DNA of 64,000 nt from Psychrobacter nivimaris (GTDB taxonomy: Bacteria; Pseudomonadota; Gammaproteobacteria; Pseudomonadales; Moraxellaceae), in assembly GCF_009812035.1 (NCBI RefSeq), contig NZ_VZIZ01000013.1:132852-196851 (forward strand), given 5' to 3'. The translations under genes were made by a program, and so were the position numbers. Positions 1 to 7,320 of the stretch are shown here, piece by piece (position 1 is the stretch's first letter; every line of letters starts with the position of its first letter). The notes below the pieces were generated by a model. The model did no database searches. It had not been told where the DNA came from and saw nothing but the letters and a program-made list of their open reading frames with translations.

Positions 1-24
1 ATAAACTTAGTGGTAATGGCATGA

Positions 25-222
25 CTACCTCCGTCCCTCTATATTGTTTTGACAATCGATACAGCGGGTGACACCGCCTAAGCGCTGCCGGCGCTCAGGA
101 ATATCTTCGCCACAATCGATACACTCTGCCAGTGATGGCTGATCAAAACGTGCAGCCTTGGCTAAGTTACGTTCTAACTCTTCTTGCGCTTGGTCGTTGG
201 CGCGGTCAATAATGTCGCTCAT
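25..222 (-). CDS. TraR/DksA-type C4 zinc-finger protein (prophage)
   Basis: A 65-residue protein with two CxxC pairs (CIDC near residue 35 and CIDC near 54), the four-cysteine zinc finger of the TraR/DksA family. Short phage members of this family consist mainly of the zinc finger plus a short helical N-terminus, as here. Family members bind the RNA polymerase secondary channel; whether this one does is inference. Its start codon abuts the stop of the next gene upstream, so it is the last visible gene of the leftward early operon that begins with the primase. Confidence 0.8.
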   Translation of the reverse strand: MSDIIDRANDQAQEELERNLAKAARFDQPSLAECIDCGEDIPERRQRLGGVTRCIDCQNNIEGRR

Positions 223-465
223 TTAGTTTATTCCTATTTTGATTTCAGTGAGTGATTCAAACTTACGTTCTTGGTAGACTTCGACCTTGCAGCGCATTTC
301 AATCTTGCCTTTGTTGATGCTGTAATGCTTGCCTTGATAGAGGTCTCGCTGTTTGTGCGTTGGGTGCATCGAGCAGTCAATCATCTGACCGCTCAACGTG
401 TCGAAGGTCAGCCAATGTAAAGGGCTTTCACGGTTGTAAGGGAATAGGGCGCGGACTAGGTTCAT
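223..465 (-). CDS. Hypothetical prophage protein, 80 aa
   Basis: An 80-residue protein that I do not recognise. It is hydrophilic, with no membrane segment. The start ATG overlaps the stop of the preceding 103-aa gene by 4 bp, and its stop is directly followed by the start of the zinc-finger gene. This tight packing supports translation in one operon. No motif suggests a function; the position among replication-region genes suggests a small early phage function. Confidence 0.6.
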   Translation of the reverse strand: MNLVRALFPYNRESPLHWLTFDTLSGQMIDCSMHPTHKQRDLYQGKHYSINKGKIEMRCKVEVYQERKFESLTEIKIGIN

Positions 466-773
466 GACTTAACCCTCATAATTTTTGCAGACTCACTCAA
501 TATTCTTTTAACTTCCACTTTCGCGAGGTTAGCGATCGCTTCAAGTTGTTCCATCTCGCCATCGCTAGGCTTACAGTCGCTTTTGAACATTTGCAGCGTT
601 TTATCAGCACTTTTTTGCAAAGTTTTATCGAGAGCGTCTTGATTCACCAAGTCGTTAATCGTAGTCGTCATTATCATCATTCGAAACGTTTCCATTACTT
701 TGCTAGACTCTTGAGCCTGTCTTTGTCTTTCAGCATGTTGTGCGGCGTGTTTCATTAGGTTTTGAATGTTCAT
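462..773 (-). CDS. Hypothetical prophage protein, 103 aa, helical
   Basis: A 103-residue, charged and probably all-helical protein without recognised motifs. It lies 14 bp downstream of the primase stop codon and overlaps the next gene by 4 bp, so it reads as part of the same leftward operon. The opposite-strand frame across 546-758 is a shadow of it. Function unknown. Confidence 0.6.
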   Translation of the reverse strand: MNIQNLMKHAAQHAERQRQAQESSKVMETFRMMIMTTTINDLVNQDALDKTLQKSADKTLQMFKSDCKPSDGEMEQLEAIANLAKVEVKRILSESAKIMRVKS

Positions 774-787
774 TAGTTGATTTCCTT

Positions 788-3535
788 TTAAGTGAGACTT
801 AGGTTTTTAGGCATTTCAAACACCCAGCAACGAATGCTACGGCCTGTGATTTGAGACGCTACGGTCTTGTTTGCTGCCACAAACTTGAACTGTCTAGACT
901 GGCGTAGCGCGTGGTGCATGTCGGATTGTGGCGGTAGGTCATAGCGGTACTCATTCGCAAGCTGATAGATCTCTGGCATACTGATCGCCAATAGTTCTGG
1001 GTTTTTACTGTGGTTGATATGCAAGCGGCGAATATGATGACCAGCACCTTCGATTGCGTTGGGCGCTGCATTCAATCGTTCGAGTACATCAAAGAATTGG
1101 ATATTGAGCGGATGCTCGGTATCAAGCGTCTGATCGCGTTCGGTTGCCATATTGAATACTTCCTGCTTTACCGCACCGTCCAAGCGTTGCAAGTCTGGCA
1201 ATACCAGTTTCATCGCATCAAACATGGCGAGTATCTGCGCGTGGCAATGAGCAACACGGAAAGCTTTGACACCGCTGTCTTTTAACCAATTCTCATGCGC
1301 TATTTTGGTATCAAAAAATACCTGCAGTATCTTGTCTTCCATCTTGAGAATATCGACTAAAAAATGACTGACATCTTCGGTCTGTAAAGCCTCGATGCGT
1401 CTGGCTGCTGCTTCAGAATCTCGGGTCTGGTTGTCCAATGCAAAGAATAGGTGGCAGATACGGCTTAGTACTGCTTTGGACGCCACCACGGGCAAATTCT
1501 GACTGATGACGATAGTGCCGCGAAACGGTGGCTCATAGACTTCGTTGCCGGCTGATTTGACGCCGCGTGTACCAATCGTGCCACCGTCATATAGGTTTTT
1601 TAGTTCGTCCCAATTGAACTGACTGTTGCGACCAGTGCCGGCACCGTCACGGTCAGACTCAATAAAGACACTAGGCATATTTGAGGTTTGTGATAATGAG
1701 CGCAGACGACCGGCTTTGGTAGTTTTGTTGGGATCGATACCCTCGTAGCCGTCACGACCTATCAAACGCCAAAAAAAGCTAAGTAGGGTTGATTTACCAG
1801 TACCAGGCTCACCAACGATTTCTAGAAAAGGAAAGGACTTTTGACGATCGCGTACTTGCTGGGCAAACAAGCTGCCCATGAAGCCGACCAGACTAATGAC
1901 GCCTTGCACACCCCAGCCAGATATGATGTCCGCTAACCAGTTAGCTGGATCTTTGGGGCGGTCACCGATTCTGATATTTGGACTGGCAGCGAGTGTCTTT
2001 AGGCTTTTATTATTTGGCAGGTCAAAATAATCATCAGCATTGAGCGGGTAGCTCTGACCATGACGGATGGCTACATCGTTAAAAATGTAAGTCTGATGGT
2101 CTTTGCTATAACCAATAAAATCGATGGTCTCTACTGTCTTGATGCCATTAATCATGCGTCCTAGCATGACATCTAGCTGCTTTGAATTGCCTTGATAAAT
2201 GACGCCTGGCGCGACTGATAATAGGCGCTTTTTGAATTCACCCGCTGCAGAGAGTTGGCTACCGGTAAAAGTGTTCTTGGTGTCGCCTTGTGGTGTGCGA
2301 ATACGAAAAAAATACCACGACTCATCGGTGACAAGGTTTTGCTGATAGTAGAGCGCTTGCGGTTGACAGTTCATGATCTGAGTGACGGTCATGCAAGACT
2401 GCATTAGGTCGTCATGCCATAGCTGTACGGCCTCTTTTAATTCTTCTTCAGTATTGAATAGATCCTCTGTCGGTTCGCTGTCCGCGTCCATTTGCTTGGC
2501 TTTATCAAAGCTCTCGCTGTCTACTTTTACCCAGTAGGTGCAACTGTTGAAAAACATATAAAAGCTAGTGGTACCATATTGGTTGTACGTCAGTAGCGCC
2601 TTGTCTTTTGCTGTCTCAGCAATAAGCAGCTCACCATAAAAGCGGTAGCGTTCAAGGTCTGACTTAGTGAGTTTGCCCGCTTTGTGTAGGTCGTTCCAGT
2701 CATCACCGTTAGCGTATTCGCTCGACTGAGCGGCGGTAGCGTCCCAACCGTTTTGACGTGCAGTGGCCACCAGCTTATCAGTGGCTTTGCGTCCGGCATT
2801 ATCAGGATCTAATGCGATTACTAGCTTGGGTAGAGGCTTGCCAAGCTCAATCATTCGCGCTTTGATCTGCGCTAATGTATGCGCTGGGAAGTTACCAGCG
2901 GTGATATTGCTGATAGCATGTAGACCGTTCTCAGTCAGTGCCATGGCGTCAAAGATACCTTCGACTATCCATAGCTCTTTCACATATGACCAGATGCCAT
3001 GCTGTAGGTGCAGCTTTGGCGGTAACCAAGCATGACCTTTAAATTTAAAGCCTGTTTGCACGCGTGCTTTTTTTATATTTGCGGCGGGTTCTATCAGCCG
3101 TTCCCAATACCCTAGAGTTTGCCCTTCGCTGGTGATGTTGAAACGGACACTAGGACAAGTAAAATCAGAATAGAAGTCTTTGAATACTTCTTGGGTATAG
3201 CTGCCTTGCCATTTGACAATATCAAAGCCACGTCCCGACTGAAGATAAGCGTCAGCCGTGGCATTTGGGTTGCTGGGTGTTGGTGGGTTTTTCTTCGTCC
3301 AATTGGCGAATATGTCTGGGTAAATATCGCGAGTAGATGCTTGGTAATTGCATTTATTAGCGCGGCCACACTGGATCGTCCACGGCGCATCTGCACCGGT
3401 GAATAACTCTTTTTTATTACATGATGGGCAGCGGCCATAACGCAAAAACTGACGGTCGCTGGAGAATTTGAGACCATAATCTTGTACGAGGCGAGTGATT
3501 AGCTCGCTACGGGTATCATCTTGCATGGGTTGCAT
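788..3535 (-). CDS. Phage primase-helicase (zinc finger, Toprim, P-loop ATPase)
   Basis: About 915 residues. Order of domains: an N-terminal zinc-binding segment (CPSC near residue 36, then a second Cys pair about 25 residues later), a Toprim domain (VEGIFDAMAL, and ALDPDNAGR about 60 residues on), a long middle region, and a C-terminal P-loop ATPase (GEPGTGKST). This is a primase fused to a helicase-type ATPase, for priming and unwinding in phage replication. The frame is open back to 3658, but that start would run through the ogr-like gene. I chose the ATG at 3535, which leaves a 29-bp gap. P2 itself uses the rolling-circle initiator gpA, so the replication module has been exchanged, unless an initiator lies left of the window. 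Confidence 0.85.
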   Translation of the reverse strand: MQPMQDDTRSELITRLVQDYGLKFSSDRQFLRYGRCPSCNKKELFTGADAPWTIQCGRANKCNYQASTRDIYPDIFANWTKKNPPTPSNPNATADAYLQSGRGFDIVKWQGSYTQEVFKDFYSDFTCPSVRFNITSEGQTLGYWERLIEPAANIKKARVQTGFKFKGHAWLPPKLHLQHGIWSYVKELWIVEGIFDAMALTENGLHAISNITAGNFPAHTLAQIKARMIELGKPLPKLVIALDPDNAGRKATDKLVATARQNGWDATAAQSSEYANGDDWNDLHKAGKLTKSDLERYRFYGELLIAETAKDKALLTYNQYGTTSFYMFFNSCTYWVKVDSESFDKAKQMDADSEPTEDLFNTEEELKEAVQLWHDDLMQSCMTVTQIMNCQPQALYYQQNLVTDESWYFFRIRTPQGDTKNTFTGSQLSAAGEFKKRLLSVAPGVIYQGNSKQLDVMLGRMINGIKTVETIDFIGYSKDHQTYIFNDVAIRHGQSYPLNADDYFDLPNNKSLKTLAASPNIRIGDRPKDPANWLADIISGWGVQGVISLVGFMGSLFAQQVRDRQKSFPFLEIVGEPGTGKSTLLSFFWRLIGRDGYEGIDPNKTTKAGRLRSLSQTSNMPSVFIESDRDGAGTGRNSQFNWDELKNLYDGGTIGTRGVKSAGNEVYEPPFRGTIVISQNLPVVASKAVLSRICHLFFALDNQTRDSEAAARRIEALQTEDVSHFLVDILKMEDKILQVFFDTKIAHENWLKDSGVKAFRVAHCHAQILAMFDAMKLVLPDLQRLDGAVKQEVFNMATERDQTLDTEHPLNIQFFDVLERLNAAPNAIEGAGHHIRRLHINHSKNPELLAISMPEIYQLANEYRYDLPPQSDMHHALRQSRQFKFVAANKTVASQITGRSIRCWVFEMPKNLSLT

Positions 3536-3564
3536 AATATTGCTCGTCTGGTTTGGTAGTTTGG

Positions 3565-3756
3565 TTAGGCATTTGCGCTGATTGGTTTGTCTTTCTGCAC
3601 GTCTGGCTTGACTATCGAGCGTACATACTCTTGCTGAGTGACGAATATATGTCCGCATTCATCGTTTTTGCAGCTGTGTTCTATATCGCGTAAGTAGTCA
3701 GTAATGACGCGGGTACGCAGGATTAAACAGTTGGAATGACAAGCTGGACAGCGCAT
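3565..3756 (-). CDS. ogr: Ogr/Delta-like late transcription activator
   Basis: A 63-residue protein opening MRCPACHS, with a second Cys pair (CKNDEC) followed by GHIF. This is the zinc-finger pattern of P2 Ogr and P4 Delta. These small proteins contact the RNA polymerase alpha subunit and activate P2 late promoters at sites about 55 bp upstream of the start. A late activator fits the P2-type late genes in the rest of the prophage; candidate target sites are the 39-bp repeats near 22,797 and 28,744. It lies between small regulatory genes and the primase. Confidence 0.85.
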   Translation of the reverse strand: MRCPACHSNCLILRTRVITDYLRDIEHSCKNDECGHIFVTQQEYVRSIVKPDVQKDKPISANA

Positions 3757-3768
3757 ATATGACCTCTT

Positions 3769-3930
3769 TTAGTGTTTGACGATGAGTTGTAACTCTTTAT
3801 CTGTTTCAGCGAGTGCTTGTCTCAGTGCCCAAGCGACAAACTCATCGACGCTTACTCCATGCTCGGCAGCCTTACGCTCAAGTAAGCGCTGCTCTGCAGG
3901 GGTTGGGTGGATATAGACATCGTTAGGCAT
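3769..3930 (-). CDS. Small hypothetical protein, 53 aa
   Basis: A 53-codon ORF beginning MPNDVYIHPTPAEQ and ending LIVKH. It lies between the ogr-like gene and a 92-aa ORF and fills a gap that would otherwise be empty. Its start overlaps the stop of the upstream gene by 8 bp and its stop is 12 bp before the ogr-like start, typical of a compact operon. The sequence is helical and charged; it resembles a short ribbon-helix-helix or helix-turn-helix regulator, but I cannot assign a family. Confidence 0.6.
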   Translation of the reverse strand: MPNDVYIHPTPAEQRLLERKAAEHGVSVDEFVAWALRQALAETDKELQLIVKH

Positions 3931-4201
3931 GGCTGGTGACTCCTGAGGTACTGACCGGTGCTTGTGTCATCGCCCAAAAGTGACCTAATGGCATCTCGAC
4001 TGTGTTTTGTGATGGCAGTATCATAGCGATAGGTTGTTCATGAAATACCAGGTCATGGATCTTGCTCATGGCTAGCTGTCTGACCAGTGTGGCCATCTCG
4101 ATACCCGAACGCTCGGAGTGGGCTAGTAATATCTGGTAGTCGTAGTGATCGACACTGATTTTGATCGGGTTATCGCGTAGTTTTTTGGTGTTTGGGTTCA
4201 T
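3923..4201 (-). CDS. Hypothetical prophage protein, 92 aa
   Basis: A 92-residue protein with a stretch (ISVDHYDYQILLAHSERSG) reminiscent of the strand-helix start of ribbon-helix-helix proteins, followed by a hydrophobic helix and a Pro/Thr-rich tail. No firm family. It is the second gene of a leftward operon after the 68-aa ORF (27-bp gap) and overlaps the 53-aa ORF by 8 bp. A regulatory role is only a guess. Confidence 0.55.
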   Translation of the reverse strand: MNPNTKKLRDNPIKISVDHYDYQILLAHSERSGIEMATLVRQLAMSKIHDLVFHEQPIAMILPSQNTVEMPLGHFWAMTQAPVSTSGVTSHA

Positions 4202-4227
4202 GGTTTGGTTTCCTTCTTGGTTTGGTT

Positions 4228-4434
4228 TTAGTGTTGCTTGGACTGCTCTAGCTGTAGACCAGCCTGATAGCGACGGTATGCAACATAGCTCATGGATCGA
4301 ACTTCATTACCAGCTGTGCTTACTAGCTCTTCATGTTCATTTGGCGTTAGCCGTAGCTGTATGGGTTTGCGTTTACCATCTTTTAGATGTGGCAGCTCTC
4401 CCTTGGGTGTTGCCTGTAATGTTGTTTCAGTCAT
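4228..4434 (-). CDS. Small putative DNA-binding protein, 68 aa
   Basis: A 68-residue basic protein. The central part (KPIQLRLTPNEHEELVS) looks like the strand and first helix of a ribbon-helix-helix fold. It is transcribed divergently from the phage repressor at 4553, so the 118 bp between them should hold the early/repressor switch. It may be the Cox/Cro-like partner of the repressor or simply the first early gene; the sequence alone does not decide. Confidence 0.55.
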   Translation of the reverse strand: MTETTLQATPKGELPHLKDGKRKPIQLRLTPNEHEELVSTAGNEVRSMSYVAYRRYQAGLQLEQSKQH

Positions 4435-4458
4435 TTGGTGTTATCCTATAGCTAATTG

Positions 4459-4483
4459 AAAGCGTGTTAACGTGGTACGGTTT
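4459..4483. promoter_or_regulatory. 25-bp palindromic element, copy 1 (repressor promoter)
   Basis: AAAGCGT-N11-ACGGTTT, the first of three copies of one element (the others at 7327 and 8755). The right arm has one change from the perfect ACGCTTT. A TG-extended -10-like TACGGT sits at 4476-4481. The -35 here is poor (TAATTG, 17 bp upstream) compared with TTGATG in the other two copies. It lies in the divergent region between the 68-aa gene and the repressor. Confidence 0.6.
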
Positions 4484-4493
4484 AATAATACAG

Positions 4494-4540
4494 TCAAATG
4501 AACGTATTTGCAATCATATTATACATTCAAACGAAAATAT
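4494..4540. promoter_or_regulatory. Repressor operator candidates
   Basis: Two similar direct motifs, TCAAATGAACGTATTT at 4494-4509 and TTCAAACGAAAATAT at 4527-4541, lie 33 bp apart just before the repressor start. A third relative, TCCAAACGAACATATTC, appears at 7383 after copy 2 of the palindromic element. Repeated half-sites upstream of a phage repressor gene are typical of autoregulation. The protein that binds is not shown by the sequence. Confidence 0.4.
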
Positions 4541-4552
4541 AAGGGGTGTGCT

Positions 4553-4993
4553 GTGGAGTCAATTGAAGTGGGGAAGCGCTTAGAAGCAGAGCGTCAGCGT
4601 TTGGGCCTTATGGCAGTTGAGGTCTATGAAGAGCCAACTATCAGAATTGCTCAAACAACGTATAAGAACTATGAGACAGGCAAGCGTGATATGCCCTCAT
4701 CACTACTAATTAAGCTATGGAATATTGGGTTTGATGTGATGTATGTCTTGACTGGTCAGCGTTTAGAGGATATTGCGCTTGACGTAAGATCTCATAAGGA
4801 TCTGCCGTCATATCATCAGAGATTGATCAATCTACCCGATATACTGGATCTAGAAAGCCCTTCAGATAGGCTGTTGGGTGCGATGTATCACGCAGAGGAA
4901 GCGTTGGTACAAGCCGGGGCAAATGCCAATGAAGACTATGACTATAAGATACTAGCAACATTAGGACTGGGTTTAATTGATACAGTCAAATGA
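4553..4993 (+). CDS. Phage repressor-like HTH protein
   Basis: About 146 residues. The N-terminal part (VGKRLEAERQRLGL, then TTYKNYETGKRDMPSSLLIKL) is an XRE-type helix-turn-helix with the usual YxxYExGKR segment, followed by a helical C-terminal part for oligomerisation. There is no peptidase domain, so it is not a LexA/CI-type self-cleaving repressor. I chose the GTG at 4553, preceded by AAGGGG 9 nt upstream; the upstream TTG at 4508 lies inside the operator-like repeats. It is divergent from the leftward early operon, as expected of the prophage immunity repressor. Confidence 0.75.
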   Translation: MESIEVGKRLEAERQRLGLMAVEVYEEPTIRIAQTTYKNYETGKRDMPSSLLIKLWNIGFDVMYVLTGQRLEDIALDVRSHKDLPSYHQRLINLPDILDLESPSDRLLGAMYHAEEALVQAGANANEDYDYKILATLGLGLIDTVK

Positions 4994-5015
4994 GGCAATT
5001 GATTAAATGGTAGGC

Positions 5016-5043
5016 ACAAAAAAACCAGTCACTCGGACTGGTT
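5016..5043 (-). terminator. Intrinsic terminator after the 5062-5748 gene
   Basis: An 8-bp stem AACCAGTC/GACTGGTT with a 5-nt loop (5023-5043), followed on the - strand by seven T. It ends transcription of the leftward gene just to its right and separates it from the repressor, which ends at 4993 on the other strand. Confidence 0.75.
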
Positions 5044-5061
5044 CCTTATACTATTGAGCTG

Positions 5062-5748
5062 TTAAAACGCATTGTCTGACATATCTTTTTGACTGTGTAC
5101 CAAGTCCAGTAGGTCGCTGCTGGTCATACTGATGCGAGCGCTAGGGTCTGCAACATGCAATGTCTCTGCCATGTCAATAATGATGGTACGTAGCGACTGA
5201 ATCGTGTCTCTGTCGATGGTTTGCTGCTCATACAGCTCGAATGCTTTGGTTTTCCAGCTTTGTTCTGAGTCTGTCTCAGGCTGCGTTGGCAGAGCAAGAT
5301 CTACTTGTGACAACTCTTTTGCGAGTTTGTCTGTGCCAGTATTACTGTTTTCTGAGCCTGAACATTTATAAATCAGACGTATCGCAGTGATCCTTTGACC
5401 ATCCAGTTCTGAATCCAAATGGACAGTCGATGGTTGTAACAGCTGTGGATCTGTTAAATCATATAGAGCATCAATGATCTCCATGTGTGTAATAAGCTTG
5501 TGGCAGTGCGTGTTTATAAGCTGCTGCACTTGATAGATATCAATCGTCCTTACATTGGTATCACTAGGACTATGATCGGTCTTGATACCATCTGCTTTGG
5601 CAAGTGCCAATGAAAAGAAAAACTCACTGATTATCTTGTCGTGCTTTTTACTGATATCTTTTTTGGTGCGGTGGCTATAAACATTGTCTCTTTCTATTGC
5701 TGTACTGGATTTTATTTTCGTTTCTTGTGCTGTGTTATACTTTGACAT
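5062..5748 (-). CDS. Hypothetical prophage protein, about 228 aa
   Basis: A hydrophilic protein with no recognised family, no signal peptide and no membrane segment. The C-terminal 90 residues are predicted helical (ELYEQQTIDRDTIQSLRTII). The ATG at 5748 has GGAG 9 nt upstream, so I prefer it to the ATG at 5763. A clean terminator follows. It lies between the main repressor and the Arc-type regulator pair, in the part of the prophage that varies most; a role in immunity or host interaction is only inferred from position. Confidence 0.55.
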   Translation of the reverse strand: MSKYNTAQETKIKSSTAIERDNVYSHRTKKDISKKHDKIISEFFFSLALAKADGIKTDHSPSDTNVRTIDIYQVQQLINTHCHKLITHMEIIDALYDLTDPQLLQPSTVHLDSELDGQRITAIRLIYKCSGSENSNTGTDKLAKELSQVDLALPTQPETDSEQSWKTKAFELYEQQTIDRDTIQSLRTIIIDMAETLHVADPSARISMTSSDLLDLVHSQKDMSDNAF

Positions 5749-5950
5749 ACTGATTAACTCCATGAGTTATTTGGTTAAAAGAGTTAACTTTAATCAAGTT
5801 AATTGTTTTTGTGGTGAAGGCAGACCGAGTACTTTGGCGAGTGCGGTCTGCCTTTTTTATGCGCTGACATAATTGCAGGTGACGATATAGCAACTGCTGA
5901 CTGCGTAGGTAAGTATTGATCTGCTGGGTGGTGTTAGGTCTATTTAACAT
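5735..5950 (-). CDS. Doubtful small ORF, 71 aa
   Basis: An open frame of 71 codons whose ATG overlaps the stop of the Arc-like gene at 5940 and whose end overlaps the next gene. The overlap is suggestive of coupling. However, the middle of the frame contains a strong hairpin with a T-run on the other strand and what looks like promoter sequence for the downstream gene, and the peptide has no recognisable features. It may be only a chance frame. Confidence 0.25.
   Translation of the reverse strand: MLNRPNTTQQINTYLRSQQLLYRHLQLCQRIKKADRTRQSTRSAFTTKTINLIKVNSFNQITHGVNQYVKV
5818..5858 (+). terminator. Strong rightward terminator without an obvious gene
   Basis: AGGCAGACCG (5818-5827) pairs with CGGTCTGCCT (5844-5853), followed by a T-run to 5858. 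The hairpin and U-tract face the + strand, but no + strand protein gene precedes it. A TTGACA hexamer at 5742-5747 with a weak AGTTAT 17 bp later could start a transcript of roughly 80 nt that ends here and is antisense to the leftward messages. This would be a small regulatory RNA; it is a hypothesis. Confidence 0.6.
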
Positions 5951-6113
5951 TGCCGTCTTCTTTTTGTTGTTTAATCATTGCTTGCTCAAGGTGCATATGC
6001 ATTTCAGTAGCTAAGGTGCGATAATTTTTAGCTGCATTGTCTTTGAGCCATTGGTGTAGATCTTTAGACATTCTCAATTTGTAGGATGAAGGACGACTGC
6101 GATTAACTTCCAT
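5940..6113 (-). CDS. Arc-like ribbon-helix-helix regulator (leftward)
   Basis: About 57 residues. The start (RSRPSSYKLRMSKDLHQWLKD) and the following helix (AAKNYRTLATEMHMHLEQAM) are the strand, helix A and helix B of Arc/Mnt-type ribbon-helix-helix repressors. The open frame extends to 6194, but that would run through the operator region. The ATG at 6113, preceded by AGG, gives the right length. It is divergent from a second Arc-like gene at 6238, with three palindromic sites between. Such a pair resembles the Arc/Mnt bistable switch of P22 immI. Confidence 0.75.
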   Translation of the reverse strand: MEVNRSRPSSYKLRMSKDLHQWLKDNAAKNYRTLATEMHMHLEQAMIKQQKEDGNVK

Positions 6114-6143
6114 AACTAAAACCTTTTTTGAGTAAATTAAAAA

Positions 6144-6208
6144 CATATCCACTGGATATGTTTTAAGATTATACCCAGTGGATATTATTGTCAATACCCA
6201 CTGGGTGT
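6144..6208. promoter_or_regulatory. Three operator-like palindromes between divergent Arc-like genes
   Basis: Site 1 (6144-6160) is a 17-bp palindrome with 8-bp arms CATATCCA/TGGATATG. Site 2 (6171-6185) is ATACCCAGTGGATAT and site 3 (6194-6208) is ATACCCACTGGGTGT with perfect 5-bp arms ACCCA/TGGGT. All share the core YCCNSTGGRT and are centred about 23-26 bp apart. They fill the short divergent intergenic region and would overlap both promoters. Binding by one or both flanking ribbon-helix-helix proteins is inferred. Confidence 0.65.
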
Positions 6209-6237
6209 GGAATACTGACTTTATTTTGAGAGTGTCT

Positions 6238-6540
6238 ATGACTGACCAACATACAACGGTTCAATACCAGCTTCGATTACCTGAAGAGCTAAGAGATAAA
6301 ATAAAAAAATCCGCAAAGGCGCATAGCCGATCTATGAACGCTGATATTGTTGCCCGTCTTGAATCTAGTTTTGCGATAAATGAAGTATATTTCCCTGGGT
6401 ATATACCTGGTTATGACAGTGGCGAACGTTATACTATCGGCAATGATTTGTTTGATGAAGCTGGATTAACTAAAGAAGAATTTGTTGAGTTTGTTCGTCT
6501 ATTCATTAAGAAAGGTCTACATGAAGAAGGGAATAAATAA
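6238..6540 (+). CDS. Arc-like ribbon-helix-helix regulator (rightward)
   Basis: About 100 residues. Residues 7-50 (VQYQLRLPEELRDKIKKSA, then SRSMNADIVARLESSF) match the Arc/Mnt pattern closely, including the MNADIV helix. The C-terminal half, rich in Gly/Tyr and acidic residues, is extra compared with Arc. The ATG at 6238 has GAGAG upstream and is preferred to the ATG at 6178, which lies in the operator region. The lipoprotein gene begins 3 bp after its stop, so both are probably one operon under the palindromic operators. Confidence 0.75.
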   Translation: MTDQHTTVQYQLRLPEELRDKIKKSAKAHSRSMNADIVARLESSFAINEVYFPGYIPGYDSGERYTIGNDLFDEAGLTKEEFVEFVRLFIKKGLHEEGNK

Positions 6541-6542
6541 CT

Positions 6543-7172
6543 GTGATTTACTTTAGGAAAGAATTTTTTGTGGGAGTTTTGGCACTTGGCGTGATTGGCT
6601 GTAGTGATCCTGAACCTCAAGTCATCGATATGAACGAGGTTGCCGCAGAAGCTGGACTGTCAGAAGATGATTACGTTGTTCATGAAAATGGGGCAATTGA
6701 GATTAAAGGGTCTGAAGATAATTCAACGGCAGAGAACAAGGTTTTATGGTATCAAGATGATTTAAGCGAGCCTGTTGAAACTGTGGGCATGCTTGATGGG
6801 AAAGCTATTTTGGCTAGTGCAGGATTAGAACCGGCCGAAGTGGAAGACTCTGTTGATACTGAAGGTAAGCCTAAAAAACTGTACATCATGAATGACGAAA
6901 GCCCTCTATCCGCTTGGTTTTCTCATAGCCCAAACAATATCTCATTAAACTGGTATATGTATTCAGACGAACCTAAAACTACTGAGTACAGCCAACAAAG
7001 TTTAAAAGATGCTTATAAATTGGCTAGGGCTATGGCAGGTCGTGAGGGTGCGGATGCCGTTATGTACTTGTCAAATGGAGGTAAATACCGTAGTAAACCA
7101 GTAGGTGGGCATCCAGCTACCGGCCAATGCAATAATGGGATTTGCTTCATTCATATAGATTTAAAAAGTTAA
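6543..7172 (+). CDS. Putative prophage lipoprotein
   Basis: About 209 residues with a GTG start. The N-terminus is a type II signal sequence: basic residues, a hydrophobic stretch (FFVGVLALGVIG) and a lipobox GVIGC with Cys near residue 20. The mature part is acidic, has two late cysteines (QCNNGICF), and belongs to no family I recognise. It is co-transcribed with the Arc-like regulator. Prophage lipoproteins often change the lysogen's surface or block superinfection (for example lambda Bor, T5 Llp); that role here is inferred. Confidence 0.65.
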   Translation: MIYFRKEFFVGVLALGVIGCSDPEPQVIDMNEVAAEAGLSEDDYVVHENGAIEIKGSEDNSTAENKVLWYQDDLSEPVETVGMLDGKAILASAGLEPAEVEDSVDTEGKPKKLYIMNDESPLSAWFSHSPNNISLNWYMYSDEPKTTEYSQQSLKDAYKLARAMAGREGADAVMYLSNGGKYRSKPVGGHPATGQCNNGICFIHIDLKS

Positions 7173-7180
7173 AAAATATT

Positions 7181-7303
7181 ATGAATTTACAAAATATAAT
7201 ATGGATGACGCTTTGGCTTGAGCACTTTTTGCAAAATGCTGAGTTAGTTGAAGAATTGCCATTTGGCTGGTGTGTCTATTGTGAAGCGGTTGATTGGGAC
7301 TGA
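7181..7303 (+). CDS. Possible small ORF, 40 aa
   Basis: An ATG 8 bp after the lipoprotein stop opens a 40-codon frame (starts MNLQNIIWMTLW, ends YCEAVDWD). The composition, rich in Trp, Leu and Glu and with CVYC near the end, is not random-looking. The ribosome binding site is weak and no family is known. Listed because this 290-bp interval holds nothing else before the promoter at 7321. Confidence 0.3.
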   Translation: MNLQNIIWMTLWLEHFLQNAELVEELPFGWCVYCEAVDWD

Positions 7304-7320
7304 CAAAAGTTAAATAGTTA

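Noticed and set aside
3112-3477. 121-codon frame within the primase gene on the same strand
   Set aside because: It is a shadow frame inside a clear primase zinc-finger/Toprim region, with no ribosome binding site or family resemblance.
4508-4552. Longer start for the phage repressor (TTG at 4508)
   Set aside because: It would cover the operator-like repeats and has no ribosome binding site; the GTG at 4553 has AAGGGG before it and fits the family.
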